DNA of 64,000 nucleotides from Mesorhizobium sp. M8A.F.Ca.ET.218.01.1.1 (GTDB taxonomy: Bacteria; Pseudomonadota; Alphaproteobacteria; Rhizobiales; Rhizobiaceae). The position numbers and the translations under genes are program-made. Positions 17,562 through 24,835 of the stretch are shown here, piece by piece. The stretch lies in the NCBI RefSeq assembly GCF_004791165.1, contig NZ_SRUZ01000006.1, positions 310,001-374,000 of the forward strand, in the 5' to 3' direction. Position 1 is the stretch's first letter; each line of letters begins with the position of its first letter. The notes below the pieces were generated by a model. It was not told where the DNA came from, did no database searches, and saw only the letters and a list, made by a program, of their open reading frames with translations.

Positions 17562-17955
17562 ATGAACATCCACAAGAATGCCCGTCTGACGCCGCTGCGT
17601 CGAGAGGAGATGGCCGCGACGTTGTTGAATGCCGTCTTTCCAAAGCCGATGCGGCGCAGACATACGGGGTGACGGCGAAGGTGGTGGCGCACTGGGTGGA
17701 GCGCTTCCAGATCGGGGGAAGCGCCGGCATGCTCGACCATTCCTCGCGGCCCAAGACAAGTCCGAGGCGAGCCGTAGCCGCGGTGGCAGATGCGATTGTG
17801 CGCTGCGCGGGCAGCGCCTGACCGGCAAGCACATTGCTATGCAAACCGGCGTGTCCGAAGCGACGGTGGGGCGAGTGCTGGCACACGCCGGACTGTTACG
17901 GCTGAAAGACCTGGTACCGGCAGAGCCGGCGCGCCGCTATGAGCGCGAGCGTCAA
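17562..17955 (+). pseudogene. IS481-family transposase, N-terminal part, two frameshifts
   Basis: The start MNIHKNARLTPLRREEM is characteristic of IS481 transposases. After about 24 codons the frame shifts to one reading DAAQTYGVTAKVVAHWVERF, then LDHSSRPKTSPRRAVAAV; after about 60 more codons it shifts again to LRGQRLTGKHIAMQTGVSEA, TVGRVLAHAGLLRLKDLVP and EPARRYERER. All of these are in correct family order. The catalytic DDE domain, expected right after RYERER, is absent. It is a dead, truncated element. Confidence 0.8.
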
Positions 17956-18090
17956 GCCAATCAGCCTGTGCCCGGGAGTGGTGCTCTATTGGGCTGAGCG
18001 CTCGGGAGCGAGCCCTGACAGATTCAGTTTCCGCACCGTCGTTACACTCCTACTCGCAAAGAAATAAGTCCGAAGCCAACCAGCAGAGAA

Positions 18091-18103
18091 TACCAGATGC
18101 TAC
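18091..18103 (+). promoter_or_regulatory. Recurrent 13-bp motif, copy C (TACCAGATGCTAC)
   Basis: An exact 13-mer copy about 100 bases upstream of the DUF900 gene start, on the same strand. The dyad seen in copies A and B is damaged here (ACCAG-N6-CGAGC). Confidence 0.5.
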
Positions 18104-18192
18104 GAGCGCCATGCATTTGCATCAAGTATCAAAGCGGGGCTGCTTTCGAGCCGTGCATTCGCTTGGGGACAACTTCGAAACGGGAGGGGAGT

Positions 18193-19500
18193 TTGGGAAA
18201 TTGTTTTGTGAGCCTATCCAAAGTCAGGCATGTCAGCAGCGTTTTGTTGGCGTCGGCTTTGGCTGCCCTGTTGTGGGGGTGCGCGTCCCGTCCGACGAAT
18301 GTGCTGTTGCCAGTGGCCGAAACGTCCCCTTCGGCGAGCAAGGTGGAGATGTTGGTGGCGACGACCCGCAGTCGTTCCTCGAATCCGGCTGAGATGTTTA
18401 CGGGCGAGCGCGGATTGGCCCCCTCGTTCGCGGAAATTACAGTGTCGATCCCTCCGGCATCGGTTCGCAAGGTCGGCGAGGTCGCGTGGCCCAAGAAACT
18501 TCCATCAAACCCGGCAACCGATTTCGCGGTCGTTCAGACCGACGATTTGACCGTCCAGACAGCGAAGGGATGGCTCCACGCATCTGTCAGGAAAAGCCGG
18601 GACCATAGTGTTTTGGTCTTTATCCATGGTTTCAATAACCGATTCGAAGATTCGGTTTATCGTTTTGCGCAGATCGCTCACGATACAGGCACCGACAGCG
18701 TGCCGATCCTGGTCACCTGGCCCTCTCGTGGGAGCGCACTTGCCTATGGATATGACCGCGAAAGCACCAACTACACCCGTGATGGCCTCGAACTGTTGTT
18801 CCAGTTTCTCGCGCGCGATCCTGACATAAAGGAAGTCTCGATCCTCGCCCATTCAATGGGTAACTGGCTTGCGCTGGAAGCCTTGCGCCAGATGGCTATC
18901 CGCAACGGCGGCCTGCCGGCGAAATTCAAGAACGTCATGCTGGCTGCCCCTGACGTCGATGTCGACGTGTTTCGCACGCAAATTGCCGACATGGGCAAAC
19001 AGCACCCCCAGTTCACCCTTTTTGTTTCGCAGGATGACCGCGCGCTGGCGATTTCAAAACGGGTCTGGGGCGATATCCCGCGGCTCGGTTCAATCAACCC
19101 GGAGCAGAGCCCATACAAAGAGGAATTCGCGAAAAACAATGTAGTGGTCATCGACCTGACCAAAGTCAAATCCGGAGACAAGTTGAACCATGGCAAGTTC
19201 GCCGAGTCACCCCAGACCGTCCAACTGATTGGGGCTCGAATTGCCGGCGGCCAGAATCTCACCGACAGTAGAGTTGGCCTGGGCGACACGATCATTCAGG
19301 CAACGACCGGGGCGGCAGCAGCGGCGGGCAGCGCGGCGGGGCTGGTGATCGCGGCACCCGTGGCAGTGATCGATCAGAACACCAGGGAGAACTACGGCCG
19401 TCAGGTCAACGCTCTCGCAGGTTCCCAGAACAGCCAGAAAGCGAAGGCTGGCAAGAATTGCGTTGTCTCCTCTCCGACTATCCAAGATTGCAGGAAATAG
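18193..19500 (+). CDS. DUF900-family alpha/beta-hydrolase lipoprotein
   Basis: About 435 residues. The N-terminus (VSSVLLASALAALLWGCASR) has a lipobox LWGC, so the protein is probably lipid-anchored. The DUF900 hydrolase core follows: VLVFIHGFNNRFEDSVYRF, then VTWPSRGSALAYGYDRES, then the nucleophile motif AHSMGNW, and a late HGKF that may supply the catalytic His. The C-terminus has an Ala/Gly-rich hydrophobic stretch (GAAAAAGSAAGLVIAAP). No ATG fits; the TTG at 18193 follows GGGAGGGGAG closely, and a GTG at 18208 is the alternative. Substrate unknown. It is followed after about 100 bases by the DUF4105 gene on the same strand. Confidence 0.8.
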   Translation: MGNCFVSLSKVRHVSSVLLASALAALLWGCASRPTNVLLPVAETSPSASKVEMLVATTRSRSSNPAEMFTGERGLAPSFAEITVSIPPASVRKVGEVAWPKKLPSNPATDFAVVQTDDLTVQTAKGWLHASVRKSRDHSVLVFIHGFNNRFEDSVYRFAQIAHDTGTDSVPILVTWPSRGSALAYGYDRESTNYTRDGLELLFQFLARDPDIKEVSILAHSMGNWLALEALRQMAIRNGGLPAKFKNVMLAAPDVDVDVFRTQIADMGKQHPQFTLFVSQDDRALAISKRVWGDIPRLGSINPEQSPYKEEFAKNNVVVIDLTKVKSGDKLNHGKFAESPQTVQLIGARIAGGQNLTDSRVGLGDTIIQATTGAAAAAGSAAGLVIAAPVAVIDQNTRENYGRQVNALAGSQNSQKAKAGKNCVVSSPTIQDCRK

Positions 19501-19604
19501 CCATTCGGCGAAGCCAAGTGGCAGTACTGAAGCCGATGAAGGACAGACCATACGCATCTGCAGGAACGACGCTGCGTTCCGTCCGGCTGAAAAGGGGGGA
19601 ATGA

Positions 19605-20624
19605 ATGCGTGGCGTCGCGCGAATCTCAATTGCGATCATCCTTTCACTAGTCGTTACAATCTTGACCGCCTGGGCCGGCCTTGCCATGTGGTACCGCCTG
19701 CCTTTCGCGGAGCCCGGACGGGCAGTGGCCTGCATCCTGTTCATCTTGTTCGGCTTCACCATCATCATCGCGCTCTTCAGCCGGATCCGCTTCCGGGCGC
19801 TCGCAGTGTTTGTGGCTGCGTTTGCTGCGGTTCTGGTTTGGTGGAGCACCATCAAGCCTTTGGCCCACGCCGCCTGGGCGCCCGATGTCGCCCGTCAGGT
19901 AACCGGCACCTACGACGGAAATCGGTTGACGTTAAAAGACGTGCGCGCCTTCGAATGGCGCAGCGACACCGATTTCACCGAACGCTGGACAACGCGGACG
20001 TACGATCTCTCCAGCATCCAGACCGTCGACCTCTTCATGTCTTATTGGTCTGGGACCAAAATCGCTCATGTCATCATGAGCTTCGGCTTTGCAGGAGGTG
20101 ACTATCTTGCTTGGTCCATCGAGGTGCGGCGGCGTCGCGGTGGCGAGTTTTCGCCCATAGCAGACCTGTTCAAGAGCAATCCCCTGGTCATTATCGCGGC
20201 CGACGAGCGTGACGTGGTCGGCGTCAGGTCGAATGTACGGGGAGAGGACGTCCAAATCTATCGACTAAAGGCGTCGCCTGACGCAGCCCGGACGCTCCTT
20301 CTGGAATATCTCTCTGACGCAAATGCGCTTTCCGCGGCTCCAAAATTCTACAATTCCATCACGACGAACTGTACGACGACGATCGTCAAGATGATGCGAG
20401 CGGTCGGTGACGTGGTCCCTCTCGACTGGCGCCTAATCGTCAACGGCTATCTGCCCGATTATGCCTATGCACGGGGTGCACTCGACACCCGCATGCCATT
20501 GTCAGACTTGAGAGCACTAGCCCACATCGACGACCGCGCGCGGAAGTCAGGCCTTTCGCCAGACTTTTCAAGACTAATCCGTATTGGCGTGCCGTCTCCG
20601 TCTCGAAGCGGGTACGCCCCTTGA
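19605..20624 (+). CDS. DUF4105 (Lnb N-terminal periplasmic domain) membrane protein
   Basis: 339 residues. Three hydrophobic segments occupy residues 1-85 (IAIILSLVVTILTAWAGLAM; ACILFILFGFTIIIALF; VFVAAFAAVLVWW), so the rest is anchored in the inner membrane. The body carries the DUF4105 pattern, a papain-like arrangement: HVIMSFGFAGGDYLAWSIEV, then RRGGEFSPIADLF, and a late Asn-Cys-Thr (NSITTNCTTTIVKMM). The Cys and the earlier His are the expected catalytic pair. DUF4105 is related to the Lnb N-terminal domain of lipoprotein transacylase, so a role in lipoprotein or lipid modification is plausible but unproven. GGGGGGA precedes the ATG. It is likely co-transcribed with the upstream hydrolase. 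Confidence 0.8.
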   Translation: MRGVARISIAIILSLVVTILTAWAGLAMWYRLPFAEPGRAVACILFILFGFTIIIALFSRIRFRALAVFVAAFAAVLVWWSTIKPLAHAAWAPDVARQVTGTYDGNRLTLKDVRAFEWRSDTDFTERWTTRTYDLSSIQTVDLFMSYWSGTKIAHVIMSFGFAGGDYLAWSIEVRRRRGGEFSPIADLFKSNPLVIIAADERDVVGVRSNVRGEDVQIYRLKASPDAARTLLLEYLSDANALSAAPKFYNSITTNCTTTIVKMMRAVGDVVPLDWRLIVNGYLPDYAYARGALDTRMPLSDLRALAHIDDRARKSGLSPDFSRLIRIGVPSPSRSGYAP

Positions 20625-21052
20625 AGTGCTATATCTCGATTGTCGAAACTGAATCAGTAGGCCAGATGTCGGCCTAAAGAAGCTGCTGAAGCGATGCGGA
20701 ATCGCGTCCCCGCCGCAGGATACTGGAACAAAGTTCGTGTCGGAAAGAAGGTGCCCGCATTACCCAAGGCGCCACCGCGGCGGCCGCAAACGGGCGATCG
20801 GGACTAGAGCGCCGATGCTGGTGCCGCTGAGTGCCGACGAGCGCTGACTTCGTATCGGACCAGCCCACCGACGGGCGCCGCTTCCGCATCATGATCTCGA
20901 TGAGTCCAAGATATCGTTTTATGATGGGAATGGCGCCCCGGCCGGATGTCTCATGCCGTCGCAGCTGCCTAAATCAATAGCATCCTGCATGATGGGTTCT
21001 TTGGCGGGTAAATTCTGAAATTCACTATAAGTTGTTGATTTTTTTGAAGATA
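20625..21052. other. Gap between DUF4105 and tRNA-Ser with IS3 debris
   Basis: No intact gene. An IS3-type OrfB remnant lies at about 20738-20905. The last 100 bases before the tRNA 3' end are AT-rich; minus-strand tRNA transcription should end here, and the A-rich run opposite GATTTTTTTG at about 21038-21047 appears on the transcript as A's, so it is not itself a terminator. Confidence 0.45.
20738..20905 (+). pseudogene. IS3-family OrfB transposase fragment
   Basis: One frame gives HRGGRKRAIGTRAPMLVPLS then ADER and a stop; shifting frame gives ADFVSDQPTDGRRFRIM. These two pieces in this order are the region just before and at the first catalytic Asp of IS3-group OrfB integrases (usual form RWSxDFVSDQLxDGRRFRI). 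The fragment is frameshifted and has no catalytic remainder. Confidence 0.65.
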
Positions 21053-21142
21053 TGGCGGAGAGAGCGGGATTCGAACCCGCGTTACGGTCTCCCGTAAACA
21101 CACTTTCCAGGCGTGCGCCTTCAACCACTCGGCCACCTCTCC
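21053..21142 (-). tRNA. tRNA-Ser (anticodon GGA)
   Basis: Read on the minus strand, a 90-base cloverleaf begins GGAGAGG and ends TCTCTCC-G-CCA, giving a seven-pair acceptor stem, a serine-specific G discriminator and an encoded CCA. The anticodon loop CTGGAAA gives anticodon GGA. A long variable arm (TTTACGGGAGACCGTAA) confirms a class II tRNA, and GGTTCGAATCC is the T loop. Its 3' end faces the accessory region, where islands usually integrate. Confidence 0.96.
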
Positions 21143-21514
21143 GTCCTTGCATTTTTCGCGACGGCCGGTTTCGCCGCGCGGGTTGGGGACAATGCAGTCC
21201 CTTCAGGGAGCCGGTACGCGATATCAGCGCCGTGGGTGCCGCCAACCAGCAAGCACCTTCCCCTCGCACCTGAGCCGTCAAAGCAACAGGCGCGGGGCTC
21301 ATCTAGTCGATCCCGCGCCGAATGCCAAGCCATAACGGCAGTCTATTCGCTTTGCCGGCCACACAGTGCTTCGCGAGGCCGCCGCGGCATCCGTTTCGAG
21401 GTGCCGACGCCCCGAATGATGTGCACAGGCAAGGCCGCAAGACCGGCCGCGCTTGACTTCGCCGCCGGCCACCTGTCGAGTGACGCTGAGGCTTTGCGGG
21501 GGCATCGTCCGGAC
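21143..21514. other. Upstream region of tRNA-Ser, no gene seen
   Basis: It lies between the 5' end of the minus-strand tRNA and the DUF2569-like gene. An open frame continues leftwards from that gene, but it lacks a start signal and has no membrane-protein character before 21515. It should contain the tRNA promoter on the minus strand; no clear box was identified. Confidence 0.5.
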
Positions 21515-22234
21515 ATGACATCAAGCAGTGAACAACCGGGTAGCGGGCAGGCGCCAGTCGGGCGGCCAGGCAACGACCTGTCTTATGTCCCGGTGGGTTG
21601 GCTCATCTTCGTCATGGCGTGGTCGGTCTACGGCCTGGCCTCGGCCTGGTGGCTGACCGGCGACTCCGGCCTGCCGGACAGGATCTTCTATTTCCTCCTT
21701 GGCGGGCTTGCCGTCGACATCATCACCATCCTGTGGGGGCTTTACCTGCTCGGCCTTGCCTTTGGCCGCTCGGCGCGCTTCCCGCGTCAGTTCATCATCT
21801 GGCAGGTGGCAACCATCGTCTGGGTGCTGGCGAGGCAGGCCTATGTGCTTGCCGTGCCCGATTTCGTCTTCTCCGCCAGGAGCCAGTTCATCGGCGGCGC
21901 CGAAATCGCCATCGGCCTGCTCTGCATCTATCTGCTGCGCCGCGGCTCCGGCGCCGAAGGCGTCTATGCCAGGCCGCCGACCGATGCGCCGTCGGTCTTC
22001 GTTTCCATCGTCGCTGCCTTGCTCGGCATCATCCTGGGCGCGGTCATCGGTGCGGTTGGCGGCTTCCTGGCTGGCTCGGTGATTGCCGATGTCGCCGAGG
22101 TCAGTTGCTTCGAGGGCGGCTGCGGCTACTTCGCCGCCTTCATCGGCTTGGCCGGGCTGGTGGTCGGCGCCATTGCCGGCGGCATCCTTGCCGTCTGGCT
22201 CGTTCACCGCCGCGGGCGCAGGCCAGTCGCATAG
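21515..22234 (+). CDS. DUF2569-like integral membrane protein
   Basis: 239 residues from the ATG at 21515 (MTSSSEQPG), chosen because the first membrane helix follows after a short polar head. The N-terminal half has four helices (VGWLIFVMAWSVYGLASAWW; YFLLGGLAVDIITILWGLYL; FIIWQVATIVWVLARQAY; IGGAEIAIGLLCIYLLRR), resembling DUF2569. A linker (RRGSGAEGVYARPPTDAPS) leads to two Gly-rich helices, the last ending in VHRRGRRPVA. Only a weak GGGGG lies upstream. Function unknown. Confidence 0.65.
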   Translation: MTSSSEQPGSGQAPVGRPGNDLSYVPVGWLIFVMAWSVYGLASAWWLTGDSGLPDRIFYFLLGGLAVDIITILWGLYLLGLAFGRSARFPRQFIIWQVATIVWVLARQAYVLAVPDFVFSARSQFIGGAEIAIGLLCIYLLRRGSGAEGVYARPPTDAPSVFVSIVAALLGIILGAVIGAVGGFLAGSVIADVAEVSCFEGGCGYFAAFIGLAGLVVGAIAGGILAVWLVHRRGRRPVA

Positions 22235-22364
22235 GGTTCAGCAAGCGCGAACCTTCAAATTCGCGTATCGCGATTGCGGACAAACCGCACGCATTCTATT
22301 TCTGGTTCGGGACATGTGCCGGAGGCTCCTGGTCAGCTCCAGGATGAACCGGGGGAGAGCCTTG

Positions 22365-22688
22365 ATGTTTCGCTTCGTCTTTCGTCTTGCGGCCATGGTC
22401 GCGCTGTCGGTTTCCGTCATCATGGCGGTGCTCGACACGACGCGCACGGTGGCGGCTTCGGCCCTCGTGCTGACCCCGCTCAACGCCAGCTGGCTGGCTG
22501 TCTCGCCGGACACGCGGGCGGCCTTCGAAACCTATGTCCGCGCCAAGGCCAGTCCGCTGCTGTGGGATGGCGCCGTCGCCTGGGTGCTCAACCAGCCGGG
22601 CTTTGCCGTCTTCGCGGTGCTGGCCTTCCTGCTTTACGCCATCGGCTACCGGCGGCAACGGCGCACGGGACAGTTCGTCGCGAACTGA
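22365..22688 (+). CDS. Small two-helix membrane protein, 107 aa
   Basis: It starts at the ATG at 22365 with GGGGGAG 7 nt upstream; the ATG at 22344 is an alternative. Helices are at residues 3-22 (RFVFRLAAMVALSVSVIMAV) and 80-97 (GFAVFAVLAFLLYAIGY), joined by a soluble loop of about 55 residues (TPLNASWLAVSPDTRAAF), and the tail is basic. It is typical of conserved rhizobial hypothetical membrane proteins. Function unknown. Confidence 0.65.
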   Translation: MFRFVFRLAAMVALSVSVIMAVLDTTRTVAASALVLTPLNASWLAVSPDTRAAFETYVRAKASPLLWDGAVAWVLNQPGFAVFAVLAFLLYAIGYRRQRRTGQFVAN

Positions 22689-22789
22689 CCCATCGGCATC
22701 GCCCGCGCCATTCCGGCCACCTCCTGACGGCTTGCGCGCAAGGATCGGATCGCGGCGCGGCGTGCCCATGGCATGCTTTTCCAAAAGGT

Positions 22790-22810
22790 CAAAATTCCGC
22801 GTGAATTTTG
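22790..22810. repeat. Perfect hairpin in the leader of the nucleoside-binding gene
   Basis: CAAAATTC and GAATTTTG pair perfectly around a 5-base loop (CGCGT). It lies about 130 bases upstream of the substrate-binding protein start and about 100 bases after the previous stop. It could be a weak terminator or one of the palindromic repeats common in rhizobial intergenic DNA. Confidence 0.5.
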
Positions 22811-22939
22811 TTTCGGGCCGTGCCAGATTGCCCGGGAGCGGGAGGGGAATACACTCCTGGCTAACGTCGTTTGCCTGCCGGAGAACCGGGCAGACAGGCG
22901 GTGCGCAACGGAAAAAATAACCGACAGGGTGTGGATCAC

Positions 22940-23929
22940 ATGAAACGTATCGTTCTCGGCCTCCTGGCCGCAACCGCAATGGTTCTTCCGGCTTTCGCCG
23001 CGGATGTCCAGCCGGCCATCCTCTATGATCTGGGCGGCAAGTTCGACAAATCCTTCAACGAGGCGGCCTACCACGGCGCCGAGAAATTCAAGACCGAGAC
23101 CGGCGTTGCATATGTGGAGTTCGAAGTGTCGAACGCCTCGCAGCGCGAGCAGGCGCTGCGCCGCTTCGCCGAGGACGGCCGCAACCCGATCGTCATGGCC
23201 GGCTTTGCCTGGGAGGACGCCCTCAAAGCGGTCGCAAAAGATTATCCCGACCTGAACTTCGCCATCATCGACGATGCCGTCGACCTGCCCAACGTCCGTT
23301 CGCTGGTGTTCAAGGAGAATGAAGGCTCCTATCTCGTCGGCATCCTGGCGGGGATGGCCTCGAAATCCAAGAAGGTCTCCTTCATCGGCGGCATGGACAT
23401 CCCGCTGATCCGCAAATTCGAATGCGGCTATGTCGGCGGCGCCAAGGCGGCAGGCGCGACCGATGTCATCCAGAACATGACCGGCGACACGCCGGCTGCC
23501 TGGAACGACCCGGCCAAGGGCGGCGAGATCGCCAAGACGCAGATCGACCAGGGCTCCGACGTGGTCTACGCCGCGGCCGGCGGCACCGGCGTCGGCGTGC
23601 TGCAGGCGGCGGCTGATGCCGGCAAGCTCGGCATCGGCGTCGATTCCAACCAGAACGGCCTGCAGCCCGGCAAGGTGCTGACCTCGATGATGAAGCGTGT
23701 GGACGTCGCCGTCTACAATGCCTTCATGGACGGCAAGAACGGCACCTTCAAAGGTGGCGTGCAAAATCTCGGCCTCAAGGAAGGCGGCGTCGACTACGCC
23801 ATGGACGACAACAACAAGGCGCTGGTGACCGACGAAATGAAGGCGGCGGTCGAAAAGGCCAAGGCCGACATCATCGCCGGCAAGATCCAGGTGCACGACT
23901 ACACAGCCGACAACGCCTGCCCCTATTGA
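22940..23929 (+). CDS. BMP-family substrate-binding protein of a nucleoside ABC transporter
   Basis: 329 residues from the ATG at 22940. A Sec signal peptide (RIVLGLLAATAMVLPAFA) lacks a lipobox, so the protein is soluble in the periplasm. BMP/Med features follow: ILYDLGGKFDKSFNEAAYHG, VIMAGFAWEDALKAVAKDYP (read as IVMAGF), FKENEGSYLVGILAGMAS, IGGMDIPLIRKFECGYVGGA and GIGVDSNQNGLQPGKVLTSM. BMP proteins bind purine nucleosides and work with the ATPase and permeases encoded from 24836. Two short minus-strand genes separate it from them, so it has its own promoter and ends at a strong terminator. Separate expression allows excess binding protein. Confidence 0.92.
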   Translation: MKRIVLGLLAATAMVLPAFAADVQPAILYDLGGKFDKSFNEAAYHGAEKFKTETGVAYVEFEVSNASQREQALRRFAEDGRNPIVMAGFAWEDALKAVAKDYPDLNFAIIDDAVDLPNVRSLVFKENEGSYLVGILAGMASKSKKVSFIGGMDIPLIRKFECGYVGGAKAAGATDVIQNMTGDTPAAWNDPAKGGEIAKTQIDQGSDVVYAAAGGTGVGVLQAAADAGKLGIGVDSNQNGLQPGKVLTSMMKRVDVAVYNAFMDGKNGTFKGGVQNLGLKEGGVDYAMDDNNKALVTDEMKAAVEKAKADIIAGKIQVHDYTADNACPY

Positions 23930-23956
23930 TCGGCGGCACCATACGGCAATGACTGG

Positions 23957-23983
23957 AACCGCCGGGCAACGCCCGGCGGTTTT
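23957..23983. terminator. Rho-independent terminator between convergent genes
   Basis: An uninterrupted GC-rich stem (ACCGCCGGGC / GCCCGGCGGT) with loop AAC is followed by a short T run, about 30 bases after the BMP gene stop. On the other strand it lies just past the stop of the anti-sigma-like gene, so it may serve both directions. Confidence 0.85.
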
Positions 23984-23991
23984 GTGTCGGC

Positions 23992-24390
23992 CTACAGCTT
24001 GCCGGCGAGATAACCCAGCGCGAAGGCCGCGATCAGTGCCATAGCGACCACGTACCCACGCCGGCCGCCCAGCGCGTGCACGCCAACGCCGTACGGCTGT
24101 CGGGACAGGCTTCGGATCACTGTCGGCGGTTTGGCATCGTTGCCGCCCAGGCCAACGCTGCGCATTTGCGGCAATTCGGCGAGGCGTTGCGTGACCAGCG
24201 CCCAATGATTGGCGCCGGCTGGTTTTTCGGCACGGTCGAAAACATGCATGCGTTCGGCGAGTTGCACCACCGCGTCGCGGAAGGCAGGGTCGATCTCGAG
24301 GTCGCGCTCGGCCCGCTCGCGCTCGGCATCGTTCATCAGGCCGAGCACATAATCGCCGGCCCTTGCGATGCGGTCGCTTTCACCGGCCAT
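23992..24390 (-). CDS. Anti-sigma-factor-like membrane protein
   Basis: 132 residues. The N-terminus (DYVLGLMNDAERERAERDLE, then DPAFRDAVVQLAERM) matches the anti-sigma-factor domain of RskA/ChrR-type proteins. There is one C-terminal membrane helix (GYVVAMALIAAFALGYLAGK). No zinc-binding HxxxCxxC motif is present. No sigma factor lies beside it; the upstream neighbour on the same strand is slyX, 22 bases away. It may be an orphan anti-sigma factor or a shortened relative. Moderately sure of the fold, not of the partner. Confidence 0.65.
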   Translation of the reverse strand: MAGESDRIARAGDYVLGLMNDAERERAERDLEIDPAFRDAVVQLAERMHVFDRAEKPAGANHWALVTQRLAELPQMRSVGLGGNDAKPPTVIRSLSRQPYGVGVHALGGRRGYVVAMALIAAFALGYLAGKL

Positions 24391-24412
24391 GGCCAGGACC
24401 CTCCCCTTCTCC

Positions 24413-24622
24413 TCACCAGTGTGGCGGTTTGGTCACCGGCACATCCGGTGCCGCCTGCTCTTCAAGGGCCAGGAAGCGGTCGGTCAACGCATCGAGCTTG
24501 CGCTGCATGCGTTCGATCACCTTCCACTGCTCGGCAATCTGGCCCGACAGTTCCTCGATGGTCTTCTCCTGCTCGGCGGCGCGGATTTCCAGCGTCGTCA
24601 GCCGGTCGGCGGGCATGATCAT
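24413..24622 (-). CDS. slyX: SlyX-family protein
   Basis: 69 residues, matching SlyX in length and layout: a long coiled coil (LTTLEIRAAEQEKTIEELSG, then QIAEQWKVIERMQRKLDALT) followed by a Pro-rich tail ending TKPPHW. The cellular role of SlyX is unknown. It lies upstream of the anti-sigma-like gene on the same strand. Confidence 0.85.
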   Translation of the reverse strand: MIMPADRLTTLEIRAAEQEKTIEELSGQIAEQWKVIERMQRKLDALTDRFLALEEQAAPDVPVTKPPHW

Positions 24623-24835
24623 GCAAAGTCCCCAGTTCGTACCGCGACACCTTGCGCCGCAACGTCAAATCGACCTCGCCATATTAGCGAATGCGAGAGC
24701 TTCGGCCACGTTCGAAATTGACAAGCGCGCGCGGATTTGTCGAGAGTGGACGCTGCTCCGGACAATTGGCATGGGCGGAGCGTCATGCTAGGCATTTTGA
24801 CCAAGCGATAAAAAAATAAGAGTGGGACAGGCTGC

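Larger units (their letters stand above)
17244..18192. other. Long gap dominated by a decayed IS481-type element
   Basis: From 17244 to about 17480 nothing can be identified. A transposase remnant occupies 17562-17955. The sequence TGTGAGCTTTCAGGAGGTTG at 17480 could be the element's left terminal repeat, though no right end was found. The recurrent motif copy C lies at 18091, ahead of the next gene. Confidence 0.5.

Noticed and set aside
21113..21514. Extension of the DUF2569-like gene leftwards to 21113
   Set aside because: It would run through the tRNA-Ser gene and encode a low-quality Arg-rich stretch; the ATG at 21515 gives a normal membrane-protein start.
22790..22810. The hairpin before the nucleoside-binding gene as a purine riboswitch
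   Set aside because: It is a simple 8-bp stem with a 5-base loop; no three-way junction or purine-aptamer core sequence is present nearby.
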